From assembly GCF_030816855.1 (NCBI RefSeq), contig NZ_JAUSYK010000001.1, positions 2,356,001-2,420,000 of the forward strand: a stretch of DNA of 64,000 nt. The letters are read 5' to 3'. This stretch comes from Arthrobacter sp. B3I4. Its GTDB lineage: Bacteria > Actinomycetota > Actinomycetes > Actinomycetales > Micrococcaceae. The first letter of the stretch is position 1, and every line of letters starts with the position of its first letter. Of the stretch, positions 55,615-64,000 are shown piece by piece. A program made the translations under genes and the position numbers. Below the pieces are notes generated by a model, which saw nothing but the letters and a program-made list of their open reading frames with translations, was not told where the DNA came from and ran no database searches.

Positions 55615-56421
55615 TTACTTCAGAGAGAACGAGTCTATCGTGACTGGTTCCACCGGTGCGCCGTCGGTGGGGCTGTCGCCCGGTTTCACTCCGGCCGCCG
55701 CGACGTTGCGGACGACGTCGAGTCCGGAGGTCACCTTGCCCACCACGGTGTAACCGCCGGCGGCGTCGGCCGGGATCACAGTGTCTTTGTAGACGATGAA
55801 GAACTGCGTCCCGTTGCCGTAGGCGTTGCCGCCGGTCCGGGCCACAGCGATCGTGCCGGCCGGGTACGTGTTGTCCGCGGGGGTATTCTCCAGCGGACCC
55901 CAGGTGTACGCCGAGTCGCTGCTGCCGTCGCCGGCCTTGGAACCGCACTGCAGGACGCCGAACGAATCGGCAATGGTCAGCCGGTGGCAGCTGAGCCCCT
56001 TGTAGAAGCCCTGGTCTGTGAGCGACTTGAACACCGCTGCCGCCTGGGGGGCTTTGCTGCCGTCCAGTTCGACGCCGAGAGTGCCGAGGTTAAGGACCAG
56101 CTCACCTGTGAAGGTCTTGCCGGCGGCCGTCTCGGGCTTAGGAATGTTCTCGCCGTTGCTGGCGCCCGGTGACGGTGTGGCGGACGCCGACGGGCTGCTC
56201 AACCCGGCCTCGGCTGCCTTGAACTCATCCTCCGTCGGATTGCTCGCGAAGACGGTCAGCTGCAGTACGACGGCGAGGACCAGGGCAGCAGCCCCCGCGG
56301 CGGCGGCCAGGATGTTGTCGCGCTTGCGGCGTTTGTCCTGTTCCCGGCGCAGCTCGCGCTTTGCCTCCATCTGCTGGACGCGCCGCTTGGCTTCGCGGGC
56401 GCTCCGTGAACTGGCCGCCAA
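55615..56421 (-). CDS. Membrane-anchored peptidylprolyl isomerase (cyclophilin type)
   Basis: The 268-residue protein has a basic N-terminus (AASSRSAREAKRRVQQMEAKRELRREQ), one membrane helix (ILAAAAGAAALVLAVVLQLTVFA), a Ser/Ala/Pro linker and an extracellular cyclophilin domain. The domain shows LVLNLGTLGVELDG, SCHRLTIADSFGVLQCG, NAYGNGTQFFIVYKDT and YTVVGKVTSGLDVVRNVAAAG. It folds exported proteins. The TTG at 56421 follows AGGAGG and is the start; a longer frame upstream lacks support. Confidence 0.9.
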   Translation of the reverse strand: MAASSRSAREAKRRVQQMEAKRELRREQDKRRKRDNILAAAAGAAALVLAVVLQLTVFASNPTEDEFKAAEAGLSSPSASATPSPGASNGENIPKPETAAGKTFTGELVLNLGTLGVELDGSKAPQAAAVFKSLTDQGFYKGLSCHRLTIADSFGVLQCGSKAGDGSSDSAYTWGPLENTPADNTYPAGTIAVARTGGNAYGNGTQFFIVYKDTVIPADAAGGYTVVGKVTSGLDVVRNVAAAGVKPGDSPTDGAPVEPVTIDSFSLK

Positions 56422-56539
56422 AGGTCCTCCTGGGTGTAGGGCCGCACGCGGGCCGCACCTAAGGCGCCGATCCGGGTGCAGCGCGCAAGCTGCCGGCAGC
56501 ACTGCCTCCGCGGCCGCATTAGAGATGCACGCGCCGAAA

Positions 56540-56570
56540 GCATAAACTGACTGCCGCACACAGTTTATGC
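56540..56570. promoter_or_regulatory. Perfect 10-bp inverted repeat in the divergent ppi/hisS region
   Basis: GCATAAACTG at 56540-56549 and CAGTTTATGC at 56561-56570, with 11 bases between. Each arm contains TAAACT, a -10-like hexamer, one for each direction, so it may be a symmetrical pair of -10 elements or an operator. The rest of 56422-56642 holds no gene. Confidence 0.5.
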
Positions 56571-56642
56571 ACGACTGGCCGGTCCGCGCGGAACGCCGCG
56601 TCCGAGGGACCCGCCGTCGTTATCTGAGGAGAAAATTCCACC

Positions 56643-58001
56643 ATGGCACGCACCGCCTCCCTGTCCGGATTCCCCGAGTGGCTTCCCGAGGAGCGGCTGG
56701 TGGAGCTGCATGTGCTGGACACCCTGCGGCGGACCTTTGAACTGCACGGCTTTTCCTCGATCGAGACCCGGGCAGTGGAGACGGTGGGTCAGCTGCTGCG
56801 CAAGGGTGAGATCGACAAAGAGGTGTACGGCCTGAGCCGGCTCCAGGACGACGAGGCTGAGGGCGCAACGGGCACGGCCGCTTCACACAAGGGCGACCCG
56901 CACGCCCTGGCCCTGCACTTCGACCTCACCGTGCCGTTCGCCCGGTATGTGGTGGAGAACGCCGGCTACCTGGCGTTCCCGTTCCGCCGCTACCAGATCC
57001 AGAAGGTCTGGCGCGGCGAGCGTCCGCAGGAGGGCCGCGCCCGCGAGTTCACCCAGGCGGACATCGACATCGTCGGCGACGGCGAACTGCCGTTCCGCTA
57101 CGACGTCGAGATCGCGCTGGTCATCGCCGAGGCCCTGGGTGCCCTGCCGATCCCGGACTTCCTGCTTCGGATCAACAACCGCAAGCTCGCCGAGGGCTTC
57201 TATAACGGCATTGGCCTGACGGACACCGCAGGGGTGCTGCGCAGCATCGACAAGCTCGAGAAGATCGGCCCGGCCAGGGTCGCCGAGCTGCTGCAGACCG
57301 AACTCGGCGCAACCGAGGAGCAGGCGCAGGCCGCCCTTAAGCTCGCCGGGATACGCACTCAGGACACCTCGTTTGTCCAGCAGGTCCGGGCGCTTGGGGT
57401 CAGCAACGAACTGCTCGAGGAGGGCCTGAACGAGCTGGAGCAGGTCATCGCCGCCGCCGTGCAGCGCGCTCCGGGCAAGGTGGTCGCCGACCTCAGCATC
57501 GCCCGCGGCCTGGACTACTACACCGGCACCGTGGTGGAGACCGTCCTGGTCGGCCACGAGCAGCTCGGTTCGATCTGCTCGGGCGGCCGCTACGACGCCC
57601 TCGCCAGCAAGGGCAACCGCAAGTTCCCCGGCGTCGGCCTCTCGATCGGCGTGACCCGGCTGGTCTCCCGGATCCTCAGCCAGGACCTCGCCAAAGCCTC
57701 CCGCACCGTGCCCACCGCGGTACTCGTGGCGTTGAACAATGACGGGAGCTGGGGCGCGGCGCAGGACATTGCCGCCCAACTGCGCTCCCGCGGCATCGCC
57801 ACCGAAGTGGCGGCTAAGGCGGAGAAGTTCGGCAAGCAGATCAAGTTCGCTGACCGCCGCGGCATTCCGTTTGTCTGGTTCACCGACGACGACGGCAAGC
57901 ACCAGGTCAAGGACATCCGAACCGGTGAACAGGTCGACGCCGACCCCGCCGCGTGGACGCCGGCCGAAGAGGACCTGCAGGTCCGCGTCGTCCGCGCCTA
58001 A
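56643..58001 (+). CDS. hisS: Histidine-tRNA ligase
   Basis: The 452-residue class II synthetase has motif 1 around LHVLDTLRRTFELHGFSSIETRAVE, motif 2 AFPFRRYQIQKVWRGERPQEGRAREF, RGLDYYTGTVVETVL and motif 3 in SICSGGRYDALASKGNRKFPGVGLSIGVTRL. A C-terminal anticodon-binding domain follows. GAGGAGAAAATT precedes the ATG. Unlike many actinobacteria, the neighbour is a divergent cyclophilin gene and a convergent permease. Confidence 0.96.
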   Translation: MARTASLSGFPEWLPEERLVELHVLDTLRRTFELHGFSSIETRAVETVGQLLRKGEIDKEVYGLSRLQDDEAEGATGTAASHKGDPHALALHFDLTVPFARYVVENAGYLAFPFRRYQIQKVWRGERPQEGRAREFTQADIDIVGDGELPFRYDVEIALVIAEALGALPIPDFLLRINNRKLAEGFYNGIGLTDTAGVLRSIDKLEKIGPARVAELLQTELGATEEQAQAALKLAGIRTQDTSFVQQVRALGVSNELLEEGLNELEQVIAAAVQRAPGKVVADLSIARGLDYYTGTVVETVLVGHEQLGSICSGGRYDALASKGNRKFPGVGLSIGVTRLVSRILSQDLAKASRTVPTAVLVALNNDGSWGAAQDIAAQLRSRGIATEVAAKAEKFGKQIKFADRRGIPFVWFTDDDGKHQVKDIRTGEQVDADPAAWTPAEEDLQVRVVRA

Positions 58002-58062
58002 GCGCTGAAGCCGGCCGCAGGTGCGGTGCCGGCCAGGCGCGAGGCCGGCCAAACGCCGTGGG

Positions 58063-59355
58063 TCAGCTGGCCGCGGGCCCCGCAGCCCGGGTTTTGCGCC
58101 GGCGCAGCACCAGGAAGCGGCCCGCGATCCCGGCGGCGAGGACTGCCGCCATGCCCAGCGCCGAGGCCGGCGGCAGGGTGAGCGCCAGCACCACGCAGCC
58201 GGCAAAACCGAGGACATTGAGCCAGCGGGGCGCGTGCCAGGGCCGGTCGGTGAGCGTGAAGGCGGCGGCATTGGCCACCGCGTAGTACACCAGCACCCCG
58301 AAACTGGAAAAGCCCACCACGGTCAGCACGTTCGTGGTCAGCAGCAGCACAATCACGGCGGCCGCGACCGCCAGTTCGGCCACGAACGGCACCGTGTGGC
58401 CGCCGCCCACCCGGGCCAGCGGTGCGGGCAGGTCCCTTTCCCGTGCCATCGCCATCGTGGTCCTGCCCACCCCGGTGATCAGCGCCAGCAGCGCGCCCAG
58501 GCAGGCGGCGGCCGATCCCGCCTGGACCAGGGGCGTGCCGGCGCTGAGCGCGGAACTGGCCACGGCGTCCAGCAGCGGCGCGGCGGAGCCGGCCAGCTGT
58601 GCGGCCGGCAGGTGCCACTGCAGCAGCAGTGCGAGCCCCAGGTAGATGACGAAGGCGGCGGCGAGGGCGGCCAGGATGGCCTTGGGAATGGTGGTGGCCG
58701 GATCCTTGACCTCTTCGCCGAGGGTCGCGATCCGGGCGTAACCGGCGAAGGCAAAGAACATCAGCCCCGCGGCGGGCAGCACCCCCCAGGCGTAACCGCC
58801 GTCGGCCGCGGCGCTCCAGCCCGCACCGCCCCCCGCCGGGTGCGGGCCGGTGAGCGCCGCCACCGCAACAAAACCCAACGTGGCGAGCACGACGGCGAGC
58901 AGGATCCTGGTCAGCTGGGCCGTCCGGGTGATGCCGAGCAGGTTCACCCCGGTCAGCACGACGACGGCGGCGACAGCCAGCGGGGTGGCGAAGCCGGGCG
59001 CCAGGTAGTGCCCGAAGGTCAGGGCCATCGCCGCGCAGGAGGCGGTCTTGCCCGTCACGAACCCCCAGCCGGCGATGAACCCGGGCCATTCGCCCAGCTG
59101 CCGGCGGCCGTACACGTAGGTACCGCCGCTCGCGGGATACTTCGCGGCCAGTTGCGCCGACGCCACCGCGTTGCAGTAAGCCACCACGCCGGCCACGGCC
59201 ACCGCCACGGCCAGCAGCGGCCCGGCAAGGGCCGCGGCGGGGGAGAAGACCACGAAAACGCCGGCTCCCAGCATCGAGCCGAGCCCGATGGCGGTGGAAT
59301 CGACCACGCCCAGGCGGCGTTGCAGTCGAGCGGGCTCCGGCGTCGGGCTTGGCAT
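58063..59355 (-). CDS. APC family permease
   Basis: The 430-residue transporter has about twelve helices. Helix 1 carries GLGSMLGAGVFVVFSPAAA, helix 3 GGTYVYGRRQLGEWPGFIAGW, helix 6 LMFFAFAGYARIATLGEEVKDPATTIP and helix 8 GVGRTTMAMARERDLPAPLARV. This is an amino-acid/polyamine/organocation fold; the substrate is unknown. ATG at 59355 is chosen over an upstream ATG at 59415 because the intervening sequence overlaps the aspS promoter region and its codons look non-coding. Converges with hisS. Confidence 0.88.
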   Translation of the reverse strand: MPSPTPEPARLQRRLGVVDSTAIGLGSMLGAGVFVVFSPAAALAGPLLAVAVAVAGVVAYCNAVASAQLAAKYPASGGTYVYGRRQLGEWPGFIAGWGFVTGKTASCAAMALTFGHYLAPGFATPLAVAAVVVLTGVNLLGITRTAQLTRILLAVVLATLGFVAVAALTGPHPAGGGAGWSAAADGGYAWGVLPAAGLMFFAFAGYARIATLGEEVKDPATTIPKAILAALAAAFVIYLGLALLLQWHLPAAQLAGSAAPLLDAVASSALSAGTPLVQAGSAAACLGALLALITGVGRTTMAMARERDLPAPLARVGGGHTVPFVAELAVAAAVIVLLLTTNVLTVVGFSSFGVLVYYAVANAAAFTLTDRPWHAPRWLNVLGFAGCVVLALTLPPASALGMAAVLAAGIAGRFLVLRRRKTRAAGPAAS

Positions 59356-59451
59356 GGCGGGTGGGGCCTTTCCAACGGGTAAACTCGAACGGGACCGTTC
59401 CCGTAGCGGTCCCATTTAACACCACCCTGTTTTCCTTCTGAAAGGCGAGCT

Positions 59452-61233
59452 GTGCTGCGCACCCACGACCTCGGATCCCTTCGCTCCGAGCACATCGGAC
59501 AAACCGTAACCCTCGCCGGCTGGGTCGGCCGGCGTCGTGACCACGGTGGTGTCGCATTCGTGGACCTGCGCGACGCTTCGGGCGTCGCCCAGGTCGTCGT
59601 CCGTGAAGAAGAGGTCTTCCACGGCCTCCGCAACGAGTTCGTGCTGCAGGTCATCGGCACCGTGGCGAAGCGCCCCGAGGGCAACGAGAACCCGGCGCTG
59701 GCCACCGGCGAGATCGAGGTGATGGCCGAAAAGGTCACCATCCTCAACACCTCCGACCCGCTGCCCTTCCAGATCGACGAGCACGTTGAGGTCGGTGAAG
59801 AGGCACGCCTGAAGCACCGCTACCTGGATCTCCGCCGCCCCGGCCCCGCACGGAACCTGCGCCTGCGCTCCGAGGCCAACCGGGTGGCCCGCGAGCTGCT
59901 GCACCAGGACGGCTACGTCGAGATCGAGACGCCCACGCTGACCCGGTCCACGCCGGAAGGCGCCCGCGACTTCGTCGTTCCGGCCCGCCTGGCGCCCGGT
60001 TCCTGGTACGCGCTGCCGCAGTCGCCGCAGCTTTTCAAGCAGCTCCTGCAGGTCGGCGGCTTCGAGAAGTACTACCAGATCGCCCGCTGCTACCGCGACG
60101 AGGACTTCCGCGCGGACCGCCAGCCGGAGTTCACCCAGCTCGACATCGAAGCCAGCTTCGTGGAGCAGGACGACATCATCAACCTCGGCGAGAGCATCGT
60201 GAAGGCGCTGTGGAAGCTGATCGACGTCGAGATCCCCACCCCGATCCAGCGCATCACCTACAACGACGCGATGGCCCGCTACGGCTCGGACAAGCCGGAC
60301 CTGCGCTTCGGCCTGGAACTGACCGAGCTGACCGAATTCTTCAAGGACACCAACTTCGGTGTCTTCAAGGCGCCCTACGTCGGTGCCGTCGTCATGCCCG
60401 GCGGCGCCTCGCAGGCCCGCCGCGCCCTGGACGCCTGGCAGGAATGGGCCAAACAGCGCGGCGCCAAGGGCCTCGCCTACGTCCTGTACAAGGAAGACGG
60501 CGAGCTGGCCGGCCCGGTGGCCAAGAACCTGACCGAGACCGAGCGCGCGGGCCTCGCGGACGCCGTCGGCGCCAAACCCGGCGACTGCATTTTCTTCGCC
60601 GCCGGTGAGAAGACCCCGTCCCGGGCGCTGCTCGGCGCCGCGCGGGTTGAGATCGGCCACCGCACGGGCCTGATCAACCCCAGCGACTGGGCCTTCTGCT
60701 GGGTCGTCGACGCGCCGATGTTCGAACCGGCCGCAGCCGCCGTCGCGTCCGGCGACGTCGCCGTCGGCGGCGGCAAGTGGACGGCGGTGCACCACGCCTT
60801 CACGTCACCCAAGCCGGAATTCATGGACAGCTTCGACACCGATCCCGAATCGGCGCTGGCCTACGCCTACGACATCGTCTGCAACGGCAACGAAATCGGC
60901 GGCGGCTCCATCCGTATCCACCAGGGTGACATCCAGGAACGCGTGTTCAAGGTCATGGGCCTCTCGCACGAGGACGCGCAGGAGAAGTTCGGCTTCCTGC
61001 TCGAGGGCTTCAAGTTCGGCGCGCCACCGCACGGCGGCATCGCGTTCGGCTGGGACCGTGTGGTCTCGCTGTTGGCCGGCGTGGACTCGATCCGCGACGT
61101 CATCGCGTTCCCGAAGTCCGGCGGCGGCTACGACCCGCTGACCCAGGCACCGGCGCCGATCACGGCCCAGCAGCGCAAGGAAGCCGGCGTGGACTTCAAG
61201 CCGGAAACCAAGAAGGACGAAGGCTCCAAGTAG
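59452..61233 (+). CDS. aspS: Aspartate-tRNA ligase
   Basis: The 593-residue class II synthetase has an N-terminal OB-fold anticodon domain ([29 protein letters not shown]). Next comes the catalytic core with FLVPARLAP-type flipping loop ([23 protein letters not shown]), motif 2 [19 protein letters not shown], and a bacterial GAD insertion. Motif 3 [16 protein letters not shown] closes the core. GTG start at 59452 with AAAGGCGAG. It may be discriminating or non-discriminating; not decidable here. A terminator follows. Confidence 0.96.
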   Translation: MLRTHDLGSLRSEHIGQTVTLAGWVGRRRDHGGVAFVDLRDASGVAQVVVREEEVFHGLRNEFVLQVIGTVAKRPEGNENPALATGEIEVMAEKVTILNTSDPLPFQIDEHVEVGEEARLKHRYLDLRRPGPARNLRLRSEANRVARELLHQDGYVEIETPTLTRSTPEGARDFVVPARLAPGSWYALPQSPQLFKQLLQVGGFEKYYQIARCYRDEDFRADRQPEFTQLDIEASFVEQDDIINLGESIVKALWKLIDVEIPTPIQRITYNDAMARYGSDKPDLRFGLELTELTEFFKDTNFGVFKAPYVGAVVMPGGASQARRALDAWQEWAKQRGAKGLAYVLYKEDGELAGPVAKNLTETERAGLADAVGAKPGDCIFFAAGEKTPSRALLGAARVEIGHRTGLINPSDWAFCWVVDAPMFEPAAAAVASGDVAVGGGKWTAVHHAFTSPKPEFMDSFDTDPESALAYAYDIVCNGNEIGGGSIRIHQGDIQERVFKVMGLSHEDAQEKFGFLLEGFKFGAPPHGGIAFGWDRVVSLLAGVDSIRDVIAFPKSGGGYDPLTQAPAPITAQQRKEAGVDFKPETKKDEGSK

Positions 61234-61250
61234 CCGGCTAATCAGCAGCG

Positions 61251-61278
61251 AAGGCCCTCCGGAAGTCCGGGGGGCCTT
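61251..61278 (+). terminator. Terminator after aspS
   Basis: AAGGCCCTCCGG pairs with CCGGGGGGCCTT over 12 bp with one G-U pair, tetraloop AAGT, followed by TG. It lies 17 bases after the stop. Confidence 0.85.
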
Positions 61279-61326
61279 TGCTGTCGGTTGACGAGATCAA
61301 GTGCCCCGGCACAGAAGGGAAACCCA

Positions 61327-62127
61327 ATGGCACCGGAGTCCGGTCCCGCGCTGGAAGCGCTGATGGACGCAGCCTGGCCCGCTTCCGACCGGCAGGATTG
61401 CGGCGGATGGGTGCTGCGCGCCGCCTCGGGGGTGACCCAGCGGGCCAACTCGGTCTGGCCGCGCGAGCCAGGGACCGATGAGCATGCCCAGCTCGCCGCA
61501 CTTCGGGAGGCCCGGCTCTGGTACCGGGCGAAACGCCTCCCGCTGATCTTCCAGGTATTCGAGGACCCGCGCTCCGGGCCGCTGAACGCGGTGCTCGACG
61601 CCGAGGGATTCACCCGCCAGTCCGAAACCGTCATGCTGGTCCGGGACGGCGGCGGTTCTGCCCCGGCGCCGGCCCACGGCGTCGAGATCTCAACAGAGCC
61701 CTCAGTGGAGTGGCTGCGGCTCTGGTGGAGCGTGGACGGCCGCGGCGGCGCCGAGGCTCTCGGGGTTGCCCGCGCGATCCTGACGGGCTGTCCCGCGCTG
61801 TACGCCCTGGTACGGGACGGCGACGGCGGCCCGGCCGGCGTCGGACGGCTCGCCATGCCGGACGGCGCGGCAGCCGGAGCCGGCAAGTCCCACGGCGGGT
61901 TGTACTGCATGGCGACCCGTCCAGACGCGCGCCGGCGCGGCTACGCCGGCCAGGTGCTGCGCGGGTTGCTGGACGAGGGAACGCGCCGGGGCCTGGCCGG
62001 CTACTGGCTGCTCGTCACTACGGCCAACAGCGGGGCGCGGGAGCTCTACGCCCGCGCCGGCTTCGAAGAAGCCAGCCGCTACCTCTACCGGCAGGAACGG
62101 CCGAAGCGGCACCTGACCGGCTGCTGA
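61327..62127 (+). CDS. GNAT family N-acetyltransferase
   Basis: The 266-residue protein has a less conserved N-terminal half (WVLRAASGVTQRANSVWP) and a C-terminal GNAT domain. The acetyl-CoA loop lies in MATRPDARRRGYAGQVLRGLLDEGTRRGL (R/Q-x-x-G-x-G/A pattern), ending with YWLLVTTANSGARELYARAGFEEASRYLYR. Substrate unknown. ATG at 61327 follows GAAGGGA eight bases upstream. Confidence 0.85.
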   Translation: MAPESGPALEALMDAAWPASDRQDCGGWVLRAASGVTQRANSVWPREPGTDEHAQLAALREARLWYRAKRLPLIFQVFEDPRSGPLNAVLDAEGFTRQSETVMLVRDGGGSAPAPAHGVEISTEPSVEWLRLWWSVDGRGGAEALGVARAILTGCPALYALVRDGDGGPAGVGRLAMPDGAAAGAGKSHGGLYCMATRPDARRRGYAGQVLRGLLDEGTRRGLAGYWLLVTTANSGARELYARAGFEEASRYLYRQERPKRHLTGC

Positions 62128-62145
62128 GCCGCGGGGCGCTCGTGT

Positions 62146-62793
62146 CTACGCCGGCGGATCCGTGACGAGGATCCGCACGGCGCAGAAGTCCGCGGCGGCC
62201 TTTTTCAGCACCGACGCGCGCGGGTCCGGAACGTCAAGGAACGGCAGCCGCACCAGCGCCGCATAGCTTTTCAGCACGGGTTCGGCAAGCACCTGCTCGG
62301 CCAGGGCCTTGTCCCCGCCGGGCGCGAGGTACTCGACTCTGTGGTCCGCAAAGATCCGCGCGGCGTGGGCGGCGACTGCTTCGACCAGGGCGTCCGCCTG
62401 GTTGGCCCGCCGCCGGGCGAAGCGCTGCTGTGACCAGCCTCCGGCGGCGGTGCGGGACTGCACGTGCCGGGTGCCGGTCTTGGCGGCCAGTACCTGCCCT
62501 TCCGACACGACGGCCACCGAGTACCCGCCGCGGCGCACCAAAACCAGGCCAAGGTGCCGGGGCTGGGACACCAGCGACGACAGCCGCGCCACCGGGTCCG
62601 GTCCGCGGCCCGGGCGCCCGTCGGCCGGCCACGGCGGCTGCAGCAGGGCCGCAGCCCCGTCAGCGGCGGAAAGCTGCAATCCGCCGTCGAGTTCCTCTTC
62701 GGCCAGGCGCCCGTGGCTCGCCGCGAACCGCTCCACCCAGCCGGGCAGCCGGCCGCCGGCGACGAACGCCTGGCGGGTCTCGGGGCTGGGCAT
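62146..62793 (-). CDS. acVLRF1 family peptidyl-tRNA hydrolase (Vms1-like release factor)
   Basis: The 215-residue protein belongs to the actinobacterial Vms1-like release factor 1 family. It has an eRF1-like catalytic fold with the loop TAAGGWSQQRFARRRANQ, whose GG and Gln resemble the tRNA-cleaving GGQ/GSQ loops, and preceding GTRHVQSRT. It likely releases nascent chains from stalled 50S-peptidyl-tRNA complexes, a ribosome-quality-control role known for yeast Vms1 and human ANKZF1 (family knowledge). ATG at 62793. Convergent with the GNAT gene, divergent from rarA. Confidence 0.85.
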   Translation of the reverse strand: MPSPETRQAFVAGGRLPGWVERFAASHGRLAEEELDGGLQLSAADGAAALLQPPWPADGRPGRGPDPVARLSSLVSQPRHLGLVLVRRGGYSVAVVSEGQVLAAKTGTRHVQSRTAAGGWSQQRFARRRANQADALVEAVAAHAARIFADHRVEYLAPGGDKALAEQVLAEPVLKSYAALVRLPFLDVPDPRASVLKKAAADFCAVRILVTDPPA

Positions 62794-62867
62794 GGCGTAA
62801 CTCCGTTGCAGGGTTGCGGGGCGGCCGCCGGTCGGGGCGGGCCGTGAACTAGAAGTAGCCTATCTAT

Positions 62868-64000
62868 GTGGATGATCTCTTTGGCGCAGGGCAGGACGAC
62901 GCGTCTGCGCACAACGACGTCGACGCCGATGACGCCGGCGACACCCGGGCGGACCGCGCAGGCCTGTCAGCGCCGCGTAGCCCGCTCGCGGTCCGGATGC
63001 GGCCGCGGACCCTCGATGACGTCGTGGGCCAGCAGCACCTCCTGGGCCACGGCTCGCCGCTGCGCCAGCTCGCCGCCGGCAGCGACGCCACCGGACCGGC
63101 CGGACCCAGTTCGTTGATTCTCTGGGGGCCTCCCGGCACCGGCAAGACGACCCTCGCGCACGTGATCGCTAAAGGTCCCGGTCGGAAATTCGTGGAGCTC
63201 TCTGCCATCACCGCCGGCGTGAAGGACGTCCGGCGGGTCATGGACGAGGCCCTCACCGCCCGCGACCTGTACAAGACGACCACCGTGCTGTTCCTGGACG
63301 AAATCCACCGCTTCAACAAAGCCCAGCAGGACGCGCTGCTGCCCGGCGTGGAGAACCGCTGGGTGGTGCTGGTCGCCGCGACCACGGAAAACCCCTCGTT
63401 CTCCGTGGTGTCGCCGCTGCTGTCCCGCTCGCTGCTGCTGACACTCAAGCCGCTCACCGACGCCGACGTTGAAGGGTTGCTGCGGCGCGCGGTGGCCGAC
63501 CCCCGCGGACTCGGCGGCAACGTGGGACTGGACGACGAAGCCCTGGCGCACCTTGTCCGGCTTTCCGGCGGCGACGCGCGGCGGGCCCTGACCGCGCTGG
63601 AGGCCGCGGCCGGCGTCGCGTTCGGCGACGCGGACGACGTCGGCGGCCCAGAAGGTGCCGGGCCGGAAGGGGCCGGCTCAGAAGGGGCCGGCCCAGAAGA
63701 ATCCGGGACGTCCGGGGACCCCTCCGTCCGGATCGAACTCAAGCACACCGAACGCGCCCTCGACGTCGCCTCGGTGCGCTACGACCGGGCCGGGGACCAG
63801 CACTACGACGTCGCCAGCGCCTTCATCAAGTCGATCCGCGGCTCCGACGTCGACGCCGCACTGCACTACCTGGCCCGGATGCTCGAGGCGGGGGAGGACC
63901 CCCGGTTTGTGGCCCGGCGGATCGTAATCTCAGCGGCCGAGGACGTCGGCATGGCCGACCCCACGGCGCTGCAGACGGCGGTCGCGGCCGCGCAGGCCGT
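62868..64000 (+). CDS. rarA: Replication-associated recombination protein A, partial at right edge
   Basis: The 377 visible codons of this AAA+ ATPase run off the window without a stop. The order is [17 protein letters not shown], Walker [14 protein letters not shown], Walker [23 protein letters not shown], sensor 1 [11 protein letters not shown], and arginine finger region [10 protein letters not shown]. Sensor 2 [13 protein letters not shown] is followed by [27 protein letters not shown]. It acts at stalled forks. GTG at 62868 has TAGCCT six bases upstream and no ribosome site, so it is likely leaderless. An insertion with the repeated motif [10 protein letters not shown] lies at about 63646-63710, between the AAA+ core and the C-terminal domain. 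Confidence 0.95.
   Translation, partial: MDDLFGAGQDDASAHNDVDADDAGDTRADRAGLSAPRSPLAVRMRPRTLDDVVGQQHLLGHGSPLRQLAAGSDATGPAGPSSLILWGPPGTGKTTLAHVIAKGPGRKFVELSAITAGVKDVRRVMDEALTARDLYKTTTVLFLDEIHRFNKAQQDALLPGVENRWVVLVAATTENPSFSVVSPLLSRSLLLTLKPLTDADVEGLLRRAVADPRGLGGNVGLDDEALAHLVRLSGGDARRALTALEAAAGVAFGDADDVGGPEGAGPEGAGSEGAGPEESGTSGDPSVRIELKHTERALDVASVRYDRAGDQHYDVASAFIKSIRGSDVDAALHYLARMLEAGEDPRFVARRIVISAAEDVGMADPTALQTAVAAAQA

Noticed and set aside
57998..59557. A 519-codon minus-strand frame overlapping the APC permease
   Set aside because: It lies in another frame of the permease gene, is extremely Arg/Gly-rich and has no recognisable motif.

Overview
The window is one contiguous stretch of chromosome from a high-GC actinobacterium, most likely the Arthrobacter/Pseudarthrobacter group of the Micrococcaceae. 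This is inferred from very GC-rich codon use with frequent GTG and TTG starts, a mycothiol/mycoredoxin cluster, a DnaE2 polymerase with its DUF6504 partner, MurT/GatD, an acVLRF1 release factor, and the actinobacterial order HIT-pgsA ... pdxS ... pdxT-yebC-ruvCAB. I saw no rRNA, tRNA, CRISPR array, prophage or insertion sequence. Both ends cut genes: a secreted protein on the left and rarA on the right.

Layout. 1-2.6 kb: two membrane proteins. 2.6-5.8 kb: a minus-strand operon of PAP2 phosphatase, DedA protein, OmpR-type regulator and histidine kinase, with an 11-bp-spaced direct repeat upstream that looks like the regulator's own site; this resembles a self-regulated undecaprenyl-phosphate recycling unit. 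6-10 kb: single genes, including a frameshifted hemerythrin and a lipoate ligase family protein. 10-22.8 kb: a glycine and one-carbon island. gcvP-gcvT-gcvH-glyA-sdaA-lipA run leftward and an amino-acid permease, purU and a MetF-like gene run rightward. Two tandem glycine riboswitches lie back to back between the two arms. The end of the gcvP leader is also shared by the MetF-like gene. Together the island can import glycine, cleave or convert it to serine and then pyruvate, lipoylate GcvH and balance the folate pool.

22.9-25.1 kb: mycothiol-dependent formaldehyde and redox genes (mycoredoxin, S-hydroxymethylmycothiol dehydrogenase, MBL hydrolase). 25-28 kb: MBL hydrolase, SRAP protein, a VOC-protein remnant, chorismate mutase and an unknown gene. 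27.9-31.8 kb: a LexA-box-headed DUF6504-dnaE2 pair. 31.9-36.3 kb: thrS, HIT, pgsA, pdxS. 36.4-43 kb: M3 peptidase, CapA lipoprotein, alpha/beta hydrolase and murT-gatD, lying between pdxS and pdxT. 43-53 kb: pdxT-yebC-ruvCAB, then yajC-secD-secF and rel. 53-64 kb: AbiEi-like protein, DUF349 protein, cyclophilin, hisS, APC permease, aspS, GNAT, acVLRF1 and rarA.

Regulation readable in the sequence includes two riboswitches, two LexA-like boxes, several hairpin terminators, several inverted repeats at promoters, and a recurring TANNNT-like element 6-7 bases before start codons that lack a ribosome site, which suggests leaderless mRNAs.
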